Below are positions 22,206-30,491 of a stretch of DNA of 64,000 bases, piece after piece. The stretch's first letter is position 1. Each line of letters opens with the position of its first letter. This DNA is from an uncultured Pseudacidovorax sp. (GTDB taxonomy: Bacteria > Pseudomonadota > Gammaproteobacteria > Burkholderiales > Burkholderiaceae_C). Under the pieces are notes generated by a model. The model was not told the DNA's origin, searched no databases, and saw only the letters and a program-made list of their open reading frames with translations. The DNA lies in assembly GCF_913773995.1 (NCBI RefSeq), contig NZ_CAJYES010000189.1:1-64000 (forward strand), in the 5' to 3' direction. Made by a program: the position numbers and the translations under genes.

Positions 22206-23054
22206 ATGAAGCTCGTCCGCTACGGCAACCCCGGCAAGGAAAAGCCCGGACTCATCGATGCGGAAGGCCGTCTGCGCGACCTGAGCGCCGTCGTTCCTGA
22301 CCTCGGCGCGGCCCAGCTCGACGACAAGGTCCTGGCCAAACTGCGCCGCCTTAAGCCCGACACGCTGCCGCTGGTGCGCGGCAAGCCGCGTCTGGGTTGC
22401 CCGGTGGCCCAGGTGGGCAAGCTGGTCGCCATCGGCCTGAACTATGCCGACCACGCAGCCGAGGCCGGCATGCCCGTGCCCAAGGAACCGATCATCTTCC
22501 TCAAGGCCACCACCTGCATCCAGGGTGCCAATGATCCGGTGATGCTGCCCAAGGGCTCGGTCAAGACCGACTGGGAGGTGGAACTGGGCGTCGTCATCGG
22601 CCGCCAGGCCCGCCATGTCTCGCAGAAGGAGGCGCTGGACCATGTGGCTGGGTACTGCGTGGTCAACGACGTGAGCGAGCGCGAGTACCAGATCGAGCGC
22701 GGCGGCACCTGGGACAAGGGCAAGGGCTGCGACACCTTCGGCCCCATCGGCCCCTGGCTGGTCACGCGCGACGAGGTGCCCAACCCGCAGCGCCTTGCGC
22801 TCTGGCTGGACGTGAACGGCGAGCGCATGCAGACCGGCAGCACGCGCACCATGGTCTTCGGCGTGGCCAAGATCATCAGCTATGTCAGCCAGTTCATGAC
22901 GCTGATGCCGGGCGACGTGATCGCCACCGGCACGCCGCCCGGCGTGGGCATGGGCATGAAGCCGCCGCGTTTCCTGCGCGCGGGTGACACCATGACGCTG
23001 GGCATCGAAGGCCTGGGCGAGCAAGTGCAGCCGGTGGTCGCTTTCAAGCGCTGA
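22206..23054 (+). CDS. Fumarylacetoacetate hydrolase family protein (ureidoglycolate lyase-like)
   Basis: A 282-residue metal-dependent C-C or C-N bond lyase/hydrolase of the FAH superfamily. The N-terminal lid (MKLVRYGNPGKEKPGLID) and the catalytic barrel motifs GLNYADHAAEAG, FLKATTCIQG, DWEVELGVVIG (two acidic metal ligands), VNDVSEREYQ, GCDTFGPIGPW and GDVIATGTPPGVGMGMKPP are complete. Closest by eye are proteins labelled ureidoglycolate lyase or 2-hydroxyhepta-2,4-diene-1,7-dioate isomerase, so the exact substrate is open. It has its own short leader and stands between katG and the tetR gene without operon partners. Confidence 0.85.
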   Translation: MKLVRYGNPGKEKPGLIDAEGRLRDLSAVVPDLGAAQLDDKVLAKLRRLKPDTLPLVRGKPRLGCPVAQVGKLVAIGLNYADHAAEAGMPVPKEPIIFLKATTCIQGANDPVMLPKGSVKTDWEVELGVVIGRQARHVSQKEALDHVAGYCVVNDVSEREYQIERGGTWDKGKGCDTFGPIGPWLVTRDEVPNPQRLALWLDVNGERMQTGSTRTMVFGVAKIISYVSQFMTLMPGDVIATGTPPGVGMGMKPPRFLRAGDTMTLGIEGLGEQVQPVVAFKR

Positions 23055-23092
23055 AGCACGCGGCGAGCCGGCGGCGGGCATGCCGTAAGACC

Positions 23093-23107
23093 CCCGGCGC
23101 CGCCGGG
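23093..23107 (+). terminator. Hairpin after the FAH-family gene, possible terminator
   Basis: Stem CCCGGC, loop GCC, GCCGGG, then AATTTC. It lies 39 bases after the FAH stop and just upstream of the tetR promoter, so it may insulate the beta-oxidation operon. Confidence 0.4.
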
Positions 23108-23119
23108 AATTTCACAGGC

Positions 23120-23172
23120 TTGACGCCATCGGGCGACAGAATAAAAATGCACGACCGTTCGTTTTATTCTGT
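23120..23172 (+). promoter_or_regulatory. Promoter with palindromic operator for the tetR / beta-oxidation operon
   Basis: A -35-like TTGACG (23120-23125) and a -10-like TAAAAA (23142-23147) are separated by 16 bases. An inverted repeat with perfect 11-base arms, ACAGAATAAAA at 23136-23146 and TTTTATTCTGT at 23162-23172, covers the -10 and the expected transcription start. Inside its loop lies a second near-palindrome ACGACCGTTCGT (23151-23162), which resembles operators seen near TetR fatty-acid regulators. The arrangement predicts autorepression by the TetR protein whose start is 13 bases downstream. Confidence 0.6.
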
Positions 23173-23184
23173 CCATCCCGAGCC

Positions 23185-23865
23185 ATGAGCACTTCCAGCG
23201 CCGTCAAGCCTGTCCGCCAGGCCGCCAAAGGCCAGCAGACCAAGGCCGCCATCGTCGATGCTGCGCTGAACCTGGCGGCCCAGGTGGGGCTGGAGGGCCT
23301 GTCGATCGGCGCGGTGGCCGAGCTCACCCAGATGAGCAAGTCGGGCGTCTTTGCCCATTTCGGCTCGCGCGAAGAACTGCAGATCTCGGTGGTGCGCGAG
23401 TACCACCACCGCTTCGAGCAGGAAGTGTTCTTCCCGGCGCTGACCCAGCCGCGCGGCCTGCCGCGGCTGCGGGCCATGTTCGCCAACTGGATGAAGCGCA
23501 CCACCACCGAGATCGACTCTGGCTGCATCTACATCAGCGGCGCGTCCGAGTTCGACGACCGACCCGGCCCGGTGCGCGATGCGCTCGTCGAGTCGGTCAG
23601 CATCTGGCAGGCCGCCGTGCTGCGCGCTGTTCGCCAGTCGCAGGAAGAAGGCCATCTGCAGGCCGAGGCCGACGCCCGGCAGATCGCCTTCGAGATCCAT
23701 GGCCTGATCCTGGCGCTGCACTACGAGGCGCGCTTCCTGCGCGTCGACGGTTCGGTGGACCGGGCCAACACCGGCTTCGACAACATCCTCGCGCGCAGCG
23801 CCACGCCCGATGCGCCGCCGGCTGCCCCAGCCGCACCCGCGCGCAAGCTGCGCACCGTGCGCTGA
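23185..23865 (+). CDS. TetR/AcrR family regulator of fatty-acid oxidation
   Basis: A 226-residue repressor-type regulator. Residues about 17-65 hold the TetR helix-turn-helix: TKAAIVDAALNLAAQVGLEGLSIGAVAELTQM can be read in parts, ending SKSGVFAHFGSREELQ. The remaining 150 residues form the ligand-binding half (TetR_C_6-like), with ANWMKRTTTEIDSGCIYISGASEFDDRPGPVRD. An Ala/Pro tail closes the protein. Being first in a run of beta-oxidation genes, it probably senses an acyl-CoA and controls its own operon through the palindrome overlapping the promoter. Ligand and target range are inference. Confidence 0.86.
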   Translation: MSTSSAVKPVRQAAKGQQTKAAIVDAALNLAAQVGLEGLSIGAVAELTQMSKSGVFAHFGSREELQISVVREYHHRFEQEVFFPALTQPRGLPRLRAMFANWMKRTTTEIDSGCIYISGASEFDDRPGPVRDALVESVSIWQAAVLRAVRQSQEEGHLQAEADARQIAFEIHGLILALHYEARFLRVDGSVDRANTGFDNILARSATPDAPPAAPAAPARKLRTVR

Positions 23866-23935
23866 CCAGCACCCGTTCTTTCTTCGCTTCCCTTCCTTCC
23901 TCTTCAACCTTCTTCCCGAGCAGGAGACGCCTCGC

Positions 23936-25732
23936 ATGCCCACCTACACCCCCCCGCTGCGCGACATGCAATTCGTGCTGCATGAAGTGTTCAATGTCGC
24001 CGACGAATTCAAGGCCATGCCGGCCCATGCCGAGACCGATGCGGACACCATCAACGCCGTGCTGGAAGAGGCGGGCAAGTTCGCCGCCGAGGTGGCCTTT
24101 CCGCTGAACATCGGCGGCGACACCGAGGGGTGCACGCTGGACGTGAAGACCCACGCGGTGACCACCCCCAAGGGCTTCAAGGAGGCCTATGCGCAGTACG
24201 TCGAAGGCGGCTGGCCCGCGCTGTCGTGCGATCCGCAGTTCGGCGGCCAGGGCCTGCCGCACACGGTCAACCAGTGCCTGTACGAGATGCTCAACAGCGC
24301 CAACCAGGCCTGGACCATGTACCCCGGCCTGTCGCACGGCGCGTATGAAGCGCTGGTGGCCCACGGCACGGAAGAGCAGAAGAAGACCTACCTGCCCAAG
24401 CTGGTGAGCGGCGAATGGACCGGCACCATGTGCCTGACCGAACCCCATTGCGGCACCGACCTGGGCCTGCTGCGCACCAAGGCCGAGCCGCAGGCCGACG
24501 GCAGCTACAGGCTGACGGGCAACAAGATCTTCATCTCGGCCGGCGAACACGACATGGCCGAGAACATCGTCCACCTGGTGCTGGCCCGCCTGCCCGATGC
24601 GCCCAAGGGCAGCAAGGGCATCAGCCTGTTCGTGGTGCCGAAGTTCAACGTCAACGTCGACGGCAGCCTCGGCGAGCGCAACCCGATCTTCTGCACGGGC
24701 CTGGAGCACAAGATGGGCATCCACGGCAACGCCACCGCGCAGATCGCGCTCGACGGTGCCGTGGGCAGCCTGGTCGGCGAGCCCAACAAGGGCCTGGCCG
24801 CCATGTTCGTGATGATGAATGCCGCCCGCCTGGGCGTGGGCAACCAGTCGCTGGGCCTGACCGAAGTGGCCTTCCAGAACGCGCTGGCCTATGCCAAGGA
24901 CCGCATCCAGATGCGCTCGCTGTCGGGTGTGAAGGCCAAGGACAAGGACGCCGACCCGATCATCGTGCACCCCGACGTGCGCAAGATGCTGCTGACGGCC
25001 AAGGCCTATGCCGAGGGCGGCCGCGCGCTGCAGATTTTCTGCACGCTGCTGCTGGACAAGGCCCACCACCATCCCGACGAGAAGGTGCGCAAGAACAGCG
25101 ACGAGCTGGTCGCGCTGCTCACGCCCATCGTCAAGGCCTTCATCACCGACAACGGCCACATCAGCACCAATGCCTGCATGCAGGTCTTCGGCGGCCATGG
25201 CTTCATCAAGGAATGGGGCATGGAGCAGTTCGTGCGGGACAACCGCATCAACATGATCTACGAGGGCACGAACACCGTGCAGTCGCTGGACCTGCTGGGC
25301 CGCAAGGTGCTGGGCAACAACGGTGCCACGCTGAAGAAGCTCGGCAAGCTGATCGGCCAACTGGTGGAAGAAGAGGGCGTCAACGAGAAGATGGCCGAGT
25401 TCATCAACCCGCTGGCCTACTTGGGCGACCAGATGACCAAGTTCACCACCGAGATCGGCTTCAAGGGCTTCCAGAACCCCGACGAGGTCGGCGCCGCCGC
25501 GGTGGACTACCTGCGGGTGGCCGGCCATCTGGTCTTCGCCTACATGTTCGCCCGCATGGCCCAGGTGGCACTGCGTCAGATCGCCGCGGGCAGCACCGAC
25601 CCGTTCTACACCGCCAAGCTGCAGACCGCCCGCTTCTACTTCGCCAAACTCTTCCCCGAGACCGCGACGCTGATGCGCACCGCGCGTGCGGGCAGCAAGG
25701 CGCTGATGGATACCGACGCCGCGCTGGCCTGA
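23936..25732 (+). CDS. Acyl-CoA dehydrogenase
   Basis: FAD enzyme for the first step of beta-oxidation, 598 residues, in the larger subfamily (about 590-600 residues) that includes DmdC-like and FadE12-like proteins. Visible are the N-terminal helix YTPPLRDMQFVLHEV typical of this subfamily, the FAD/substrate motif MCLTEPHCGTDLGLLRTKA, GNKIFISAGEHDMAEN, and the catalytic Glu region NMIYEGTNTVQSLDLLGRK. A C-terminal extension follows (about 480-598). It is 70 bases after tetR and has a usable AGGAG before the ATG. No separate promoter is visible, so it is probably cotranscribed. Confidence 0.93.
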   Translation: MPTYTPPLRDMQFVLHEVFNVADEFKAMPAHAETDADTINAVLEEAGKFAAEVAFPLNIGGDTEGCTLDVKTHAVTTPKGFKEAYAQYVEGGWPALSCDPQFGGQGLPHTVNQCLYEMLNSANQAWTMYPGLSHGAYEALVAHGTEEQKKTYLPKLVSGEWTGTMCLTEPHCGTDLGLLRTKAEPQADGSYRLTGNKIFISAGEHDMAENIVHLVLARLPDAPKGSKGISLFVVPKFNVNVDGSLGERNPIFCTGLEHKMGIHGNATAQIALDGAVGSLVGEPNKGLAAMFVMMNAARLGVGNQSLGLTEVAFQNALAYAKDRIQMRSLSGVKAKDKDADPIIVHPDVRKMLLTAKAYAEGGRALQIFCTLLLDKAHHHPDEKVRKNSDELVALLTPIVKAFITDNGHISTNACMQVFGGHGFIKEWGMEQFVRDNRINMIYEGTNTVQSLDLLGRKVLGNNGATLKKLGKLIGQLVEEEGVNEKMAEFINPLAYLGDQMTKFTTEIGFKGFQNPDEVGAAAVDYLRVAGHLVFAYMFARMAQVALRQIAAGSTDPFYTAKLQTARFYFAKLFPETATLMRTARAGSKALMDTDAALA

Positions 25733-25776
25733 GCGCTACCGCCCTTCATTCCCATCCACCACGACCGGAGACCTCC

Positions 25777-26208
25777 ATGCTGCTTCGTGCATCTCTCGCC
25801 CTCTCGCTGGTGCTGGCCTCGTCGGCCGCGCTGGCGCAGATGAGCCCCGTGGGCCTGTGGCGCAACGTCGACGACAAGACGGGCGAGACAAAGGCCGAGA
25901 TCCGCATCACCGACAACGGCGGCCAGCTGTCGGGCCGCATCGAGAAGGTGCTGAAGAAGGAAGGCTCCTCCACCTGTGACCAGTGCACCGACGATCGCAA
26001 GGGCCAGCCCATCGTGGGGCTGGAGATCGTGCGCGGCGGCAAGAAGGCCGACGGCAAGGAAGTGTGGGAGGGCGGCAAGATCCTCGATCCCGAGAACGGC
26101 AAGGAATACCGCGCCAGCTATACGCCGGTCGATGGCGGCAAGAAGCTGGAAGTGCGTGGCTACCTCGGGCCGTTCTGGCGCACCCAGACCTGGCAGCGGG
26201 CGCAGTGA
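25777..26208 (+). CDS. DUF2147 secreted protein
   Basis: A 143-residue exported protein. It has a classic signal peptide (MLLRASLALSLVLASSAALAQ) with cleavage likely after ALA. A DUF2147 domain follows, with SPVGLWRNVDDKTGETKAEI, GRIEKVL, CDQC (possible disulfide or metal pair) and a C-terminal EVRGYLGPFWRTQTWQR. The family is a periplasmic beta-barrel-like fold of unknown function, often found beside lipid-metabolism genes. Here it lies inside the beta-oxidation operon between acyl-CoA dehydrogenase and the HAD/ECH gene. Confidence 0.88.
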   Translation: MLLRASLALSLVLASSAALAQMSPVGLWRNVDDKTGETKAEIRITDNGGQLSGRIEKVLKKEGSSTCDQCTDDRKGQPIVGLEIVRGGKKADGKEVWEGGKILDPENGKEYRASYTPVDGGKKLEVRGYLGPFWRTQTWQRAQ

Positions 26209-26267
26209 AGGCGCAAGCCGTTTCAACGCCTGGCCAAGACACCCAACGGTCCAAGACACCCAACACC

Positions 26268-28679
26268 ATGTCCAGATTCCAAGTCAAGAAAGTCGCCGTT
26301 CTCGGCGCAGGCGTGATGGGCGCGCAGATCGCGGCCCATCTCGTCAACGTGCGCGTGCCGGTCATCCTGTTCGACCTGCCCGCGAAAGAGGGGCCCAAGA
26401 GCGGCATCGTGCTCAAGGCCATCGACAACCTCAAGAAGCTCAAGCCCGCCCCGCTGGGCGTGGCCGAGGACGCGGCGCTGATCCAGGCCGCCAACTACGA
26501 GGAACACTTGGGCCTGCTGGGCGAATGCGACCTCGTCATCGAGGCCATCGCCGAGCGCATGGACTGGAAGCTCGATCTCTACAAGAAGATCGCGCCCCAC
26601 GTCGCGCCGCATGCCATCCTGGCCTCCAACACCTCGGGCCTGTCGATCACCAAGCTGGCCGAGGCGGTGCCGGAGAGCATCCGCCCGCGCTTCTGCGGCA
26701 TCCACTTCTTCAACCCGCCGCGCTACATGACGCTGGTGGAGCTGATCCCCACGCCCACCACCAATGCCCAGGTGCTGGACGACCTGGAAGCCTTCGCCGT
26801 CACCGCGCTGGGCAAGGGCGTGGTGCGTGCCAAGGACACGCCCAACTTCATCGCCAACCGCATCGGCATCGCCGGCATGCTGGCGACGATGAAGGAAGTG
26901 GAGAAATTCGGACTGTCCTTCGACGTGGTCGATGACCTTACCGGCAAGCGCCTGGGACGCGCCAGCTCGGGCACCTTCCGCACCGCCGACGTGGTGGGCC
27001 TGGACACCATGGCCCACGTCGTCAAGACGCTGCAGGACAACCTGAGCGAGGCGACCGACCCGTTCTACCCCAATTTCGCCACGCCGCCGGTGCTGGCCAA
27101 GCTGATCGAGCTGGGCCGCCTGGGACAGAAGACCAAGGGCGGCTTCTACAAGAAAGCGGGCCGCGACATCCTGCGCTTCGACCTCGAATCCGGCGACTAC
27201 GTGCCCGCCGGCCAGAAGGCCGACGAGGTCTACGGCCGCATGCTCAAGAAGCCCGCGGGCCAGCGCTTGAAGCTGCTGCGCGAGAGCGAAGGGCCGCAGG
27301 GCCAGTTCCTGTGGGCCATCCTGCGCGACGGCTTCCACTACGCGGCGCTGCACCTGGCCGACATCGCCGAAAGCGCCCGCGACGTGGATCTGGCCATGCG
27401 CTGGGGCTTCGGCATGAAGCAGGGCCCCTTCGAGCTGTGGCAGGAGGCCGGCTGGTCGCAGGTCGCGCATTGGATCCAGGAGGACATCGACGCCGGCAAG
27501 GCGCTGGCTAAGGCGCCGCTGCCGAAGTGGGTGTTCGAAGGCCCGGTGGCCGAGGCCGGCGGCGTGCACACGCCCGAAGGCTCGTGGAGCGCCGCCGAGC
27601 AGCGCTTCGTGCCCGAGCGCCGCCTGCCGGTGCATGCGCGCCAACTCTTCCCCGAGAGCGTGCTCGGCAGCGGCGCCAAGGCCGCCGAAGAGTCCGGCAC
27701 CACGATCAGCGACGAGGGCGACGTGCGCGTCTGGACGCTGGACCGGCCGGGCTACGAGGGCGTGCTGATCGCCAGCATCCATTCCAAGATGAATGCCATC
27801 AGCCCCGACGTGGCCGAGGCGCTGGCCGAGGCCGTGGCGCTTGCCGAGCGCGAGTACCAGGGCCTGGTGATCTGGTCGCCTTCGGACAAGTTCTCCGTCG
27901 GCGCCGACCTGCAGGCCATGCTGCCCGCCTTCGTGGTGGCCGGCGTGGGCGCGATCGAAGGGGCCGAGCAGGCGTTGCAGGACGTGATGCTGCGCATCCG
28001 TTATGCCAGCGTGCCGGTGGTCTCTGCCGTGCGCGGCATGGCCCTGGGCGGCGGCTGCGAGCTGGCGGTGCACAGCGCCCGCCGCGTGGCCGCGATGGAA
28101 AGCTACATCGGTCTGGTCGAAGTGGGCGTGGGCCTGGTGCCCGGTGCCGGCGGCCTGACCTACATCGCCCGCCGCGCGGCCGAGAACGCCGCCGCCTCCA
28201 CCGGCTCCGACCTGCTGCCCTTCCTCACCGAAGGCTTCACCGCCGCCGCCATGGCCAAGGTGGGCGCCAGCGCGCTGGAGTCGAAGAAGCTGGGCTACCT
28301 GGTCGAGGGCGACGTGATCGTCCCGCACAAGGACGAGCTGCTGCACGTGGCCATCGGCCAGGTCAAGGCCATGAGCGACGCCGGCTGGCGCCCGCCACTG
28401 AAGAAGCCCTTCCGCGTGGCGGGCCGCAGCGGCGCCGCCACGATCAAGGGCCAGCTGATCAACATGCGCGACGGCGGCTTCATCAGCGCGCACGACTTCC
28501 ACATTGCCAGCCTGATCGCCCATGTGGTGACCGGCGGCGACGTGGACCCCGGCACCCCGGTGACCGAGGAGTACCTGATGCGCCTGGAGCGCGAAGCCTT
28601 CTGCGCGCTGGTGCAGCATCCGAAGACGCAGGAGCGGATCATGGGGATGCTCTCGACGGGCAAGCCGGTCCGCAACTGA
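26268..28679 (+). CDS. 3-hydroxyacyl-CoA dehydrogenase / enoyl-CoA hydratase fusion (HAD first)
   Basis: An 803-residue bifunctional enzyme for hydration and NAD-dependent dehydrogenation in beta-oxidation. The N-terminal 400 residues form the 3-hydroxyacyl-CoA dehydrogenase: Rossmann motif KVAVLGAGVMGAQIAAHL, ILASNTSGLSI, and the catalytic His in GIHFFNPPRYM. The C-terminal part (about 490-690) is an enoyl-CoA hydratase/isomerase domain with FSVGADLQAM and the oxyanion motif RGMALGGGCELAVHSA. This order (dehydrogenase before hydratase) is that of Bacillus FadN-type proteins and the reverse of E. coli FadB. The thiolase gene that follows would complete the cycle. Confidence 0.93.
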   Translation: MSRFQVKKVAVLGAGVMGAQIAAHLVNVRVPVILFDLPAKEGPKSGIVLKAIDNLKKLKPAPLGVAEDAALIQAANYEEHLGLLGECDLVIEAIAERMDWKLDLYKKIAPHVAPHAILASNTSGLSITKLAEAVPESIRPRFCGIHFFNPPRYMTLVELIPTPTTNAQVLDDLEAFAVTALGKGVVRAKDTPNFIANRIGIAGMLATMKEVEKFGLSFDVVDDLTGKRLGRASSGTFRTADVVGLDTMAHVVKTLQDNLSEATDPFYPNFATPPVLAKLIELGRLGQKTKGGFYKKAGRDILRFDLESGDYVPAGQKADEVYGRMLKKPAGQRLKLLRESEGPQGQFLWAILRDGFHYAALHLADIAESARDVDLAMRWGFGMKQGPFELWQEAGWSQVAHWIQEDIDAGKALAKAPLPKWVFEGPVAEAGGVHTPEGSWSAAEQRFVPERRLPVHARQLFPESVLGSGAKAAEESGTTISDEGDVRVWTLDRPGYEGVLIASIHSKMNAISPDVAEALAEAVALAEREYQGLVIWSPSDKFSVGADLQAMLPAFVVAGVGAIEGAEQALQDVMLRIRYASVPVVSAVRGMALGGGCELAVHSARRVAAMESYIGLVEVGVGLVPGAGGLTYIARRAAENAAASTGSDLLPFLTEGFTAAAMAKVGASALESKKLGYLVEGDVIVPHKDELLHVAIGQVKAMSDAGWRPPLKKPFRVAGRSGAATIKGQLINMRDGGFISAHDFHIASLIAHVVTGGDVDPGTPVTEEYLMRLEREAFCALVQHPKTQERIMGMLSTGKPVRN

Positions 28680-28687
28680 CCCGCCTT

Positions 28688-28724
28688 GCTCCTTCCCCCT
28701 CTGGGGGAAGGCAGGGATGGGGGC
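28688..28724 (+). repeat. Left 37-bp inverted repeat of the DUF559 cassette
   Basis: 37 bases that match the reverse complement of 29105-29141 at 34 of 37 positions. The repeat is itself a hairpin (CCTTCCCCC, loop TCT, GGGGGAAGG at 28691-28711) followed by GCAGGGATGGGGGC. It begins 9 bases after the stop codon of the HAD/ECH gene. Confidence 0.8.
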
Positions 28725-29166
28725 AAGTGCCACAACACCGCTCATGCAGAACCAATCCACCTCCGCCGCTCGCACCCACGCGCGCGCCCTCCGCACCGCG
28801 ATGACCGACTCCGAGCGTCGCCTGTGGTCGTGCCTGCGCGGCGAGCAGCTGGGTGTGAAGTTCCGGCGGCAGCATCCGCTGGGTCCGTACATCGCGGACT
28901 TCGCCTGCCTGGCGCCGAAGCTGATCGTGGAACTCGACGGTTCGCAGCATGCGCAGCAGCGCGCCTACGACGCGGCGCGCGAAGCTTTCTTCGAGGCGCA
29001 AGGATTCGCCGTCTTGCGCTTCGCATCCAACGAACCCTTCATCAATCCAGAGGGTGTTCTGCACGCCATTGCCCATCGACTGGCATCGTTGGCGGCGCAG
29101 GCGAGCCCCCATCCCAGCCTTCCCCCAACGGGGGAAGGAGCCCAATACCCAGGAGCCCCGGCATGA
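28717..29166 (+). CDS. DUF559 protein (Vsr-like PD-(D/E)XK nuclease fold)
   Basis: A small protein of up to 149 residues. The core from about residue 18 (ARTHARALRTAMTDSERRLW) to 125 is a DUF559 domain, related to very-short-patch-repair endonucleases. It shows RRQHPLGPYIADFACLAPK and the nuclease-like D...ExD pattern in IADF and VELDGSQH. The first ATG lies inside the left inverted repeat. The ATG at 28744 (MQNQSTS) is an equally good start. The C-terminus (SPHPSLPPTGEGA) is encoded by the right inverted repeat, and the stop overlaps the thiolase start as ATGA. It has no link to fatty-acid metabolism and looks inserted. Activity is not shown. Confidence 0.85.
   Translation: MGASATTPLMQNQSTSAARTHARALRTAMTDSERRLWSCLRGEQLGVKFRRQHPLGPYIADFACLAPKLIVELDGSQHAQQRAYDAAREAFFEAQGFAVLRFASNEPFINPEGVLHAIAHRLASLAAQASPHPSLPPTGEGAQYPGAPA
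29105..29141 (-). repeat. Right 37-bp inverted repeat of the DUF559 cassette
   Basis: Inverted partner of 28688-28724 (34 of 37 identical), with its own hairpin CCTTCCCCC, loop AAC, GGGGGAAGG at 29118-29138. It overlaps the 3' end of the DUF559 coding region. Just after it comes AGGAG, the ribosome binding site of the thiolase gene, which is left intact. Confidence 0.8.
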
Positions 29167-30365
29167 GCAGCAAGCAAGTTCAAGACGCCTACATCGTCGC
29201 CGCCACGCGCACCCCCATCGGCAAGTCGCACCGCGGCTTCTTCCGCAACACTCGGCCCGACGATCTGCTGGCCACGACGCTGAAGGCGGCGCTGGCGCAG
29301 GTGCCGCGCCTCGATCCGCAGACCATCGAGGACATCGTCTGCGGCTGCGCCATTCCCGAGGCCCAGCAAGGCCTGAACGTGGCGCGCATCGGCGCCGTGC
29401 TGGCGGGCCTGCCCACCAGCGTGGGCGGCATCACCGTCAACCGCTTCTGCGCTTCCGGCCTGTCGGCCGTGCAGATGGCGGCCGACCGCATCCGTGTGGG
29501 CGAGGCCGAGGTGATGATCGCCGCTGGCGTCGAGAGCATGAGCATGGTGCCGATGATGGGCAATGCGCCCTCGCTGTCGCCGTCCATCTTCGAGCGCGAC
29601 GGCGACGTGGGCATCGCCTACGGCATGGGCTTGACGGCCGAGAAGGTGGCGCAGCAATGGAAGGTCAGCCGCGAGGCGCAGGACGCCTTCGCGCTCGAAT
29701 CGCACCGCCGCGCCGTCGCCGCCCAGCAGGCCGGTGAGTTCGCCGACGAGATCACGCCCATCGAGGTCACCGACCGCGGCTTCGACGCCGCCAGCGGCGA
29801 GACCACCGCCAGGACGCGCACCGTCAACCTGGACGAGGGCCCGCGCCCCGACACCAGCCTGGAGGGCCTGGCCAAGCTGCGCACCGTGTTCGCCGCCCGC
29901 GGCACGGTGACGGCCGGCAACAGCTCCCAGACCTCGGACGGCGCCGGCGCGCTGATCCTGGCCAGCGAGGCCGCCTGCCAGAAGTACGACCTGCAGCCGC
30001 TGGCGCGCTTCGTCAGCTTCGCCAGCAAGGGCGTGCCGCCGGCCATCATGGGCATCGGTCCCATCGAGGCCATCCCAGCCGCGCTGCGCTATGCGGGCCT
30101 GAAGCAGGACGACATCGACTGGATCGAGCTGAATGAGGCCTTCGCGGCTCAGTCGCTCGCCGTGATCAACACGTTGGGCCTGGACGTCGCCAAGGTCAAC
30201 CCGATGGGCGGTGCCATCGCCCTGGGCCACCCGCTGGGCGCGACGGGCGCCATCCGCGCCGCCACGGTCGTGCATGCGCTGCGCCGCAAGCAGCTCAAGT
30301 ACGGCATGGTGACCATGTGCGTGGGCATGGGGCAGGGCGCGGCGGGCATCTTCGAGCGCGTCTGA
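29163..30365 (+). CDS. Acetyl-CoA C-acyltransferase (thiolase)
   Basis: Last enzyme of the beta-oxidation cycle, cleaving 3-ketoacyl-CoA with CoA. The 400 residues contain the acyl-accepting Cys in NRFCASGLSAVQ, GVESMSMVPM, the His in GGAIALGHPLGATGA, and the second catalytic Cys in TMCVGMGQGAAG. Length and spacing match FadA-type thiolases. The ATG is preceded by AGGAG and shares ATGA with the stop of the DUF559 gene. Without the inserted cassette it would follow the HAD/ECH gene closely, the usual fadB-fadA order. Confidence 0.94.
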   Translation: MSSKQVQDAYIVAATRTPIGKSHRGFFRNTRPDDLLATTLKAALAQVPRLDPQTIEDIVCGCAIPEAQQGLNVARIGAVLAGLPTSVGGITVNRFCASGLSAVQMAADRIRVGEAEVMIAAGVESMSMVPMMGNAPSLSPSIFERDGDVGIAYGMGLTAEKVAQQWKVSREAQDAFALESHRRAVAAQQAGEFADEITPIEVTDRGFDAASGETTARTRTVNLDEGPRPDTSLEGLAKLRTVFAARGTVTAGNSSQTSDGAGALILASEAACQKYDLQPLARFVSFASKGVPPAIMGIGPIEAIPAALRYAGLKQDDIDWIELNEAFAAQSLAVINTLGLDVAKVNPMGGAIALGHPLGATGAIRAATVVHALRRKQLKYGMVTMCVGMGQGAAGIFERV

Positions 30366-30491
30366 GCGCGGGCGGGGCGTGCGCGCTGGCGACCGGAGCA
30401 ACCTGGCCGGCGCCGCGGCGGTGAGCCCGGCCGCTCCGGGTTCCTCCGGAGGCGCCGCGTCCCGCACACGACTGGACCCCGCAGTCGCTTT

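Noticed and set aside
26223-28892. 889-codon minus-strand frame opposite the HAD/ECH gene
   Set aside because: Composition is typical of an antisense shadow (His/Gln/Gly-rich) and no family motif is present.
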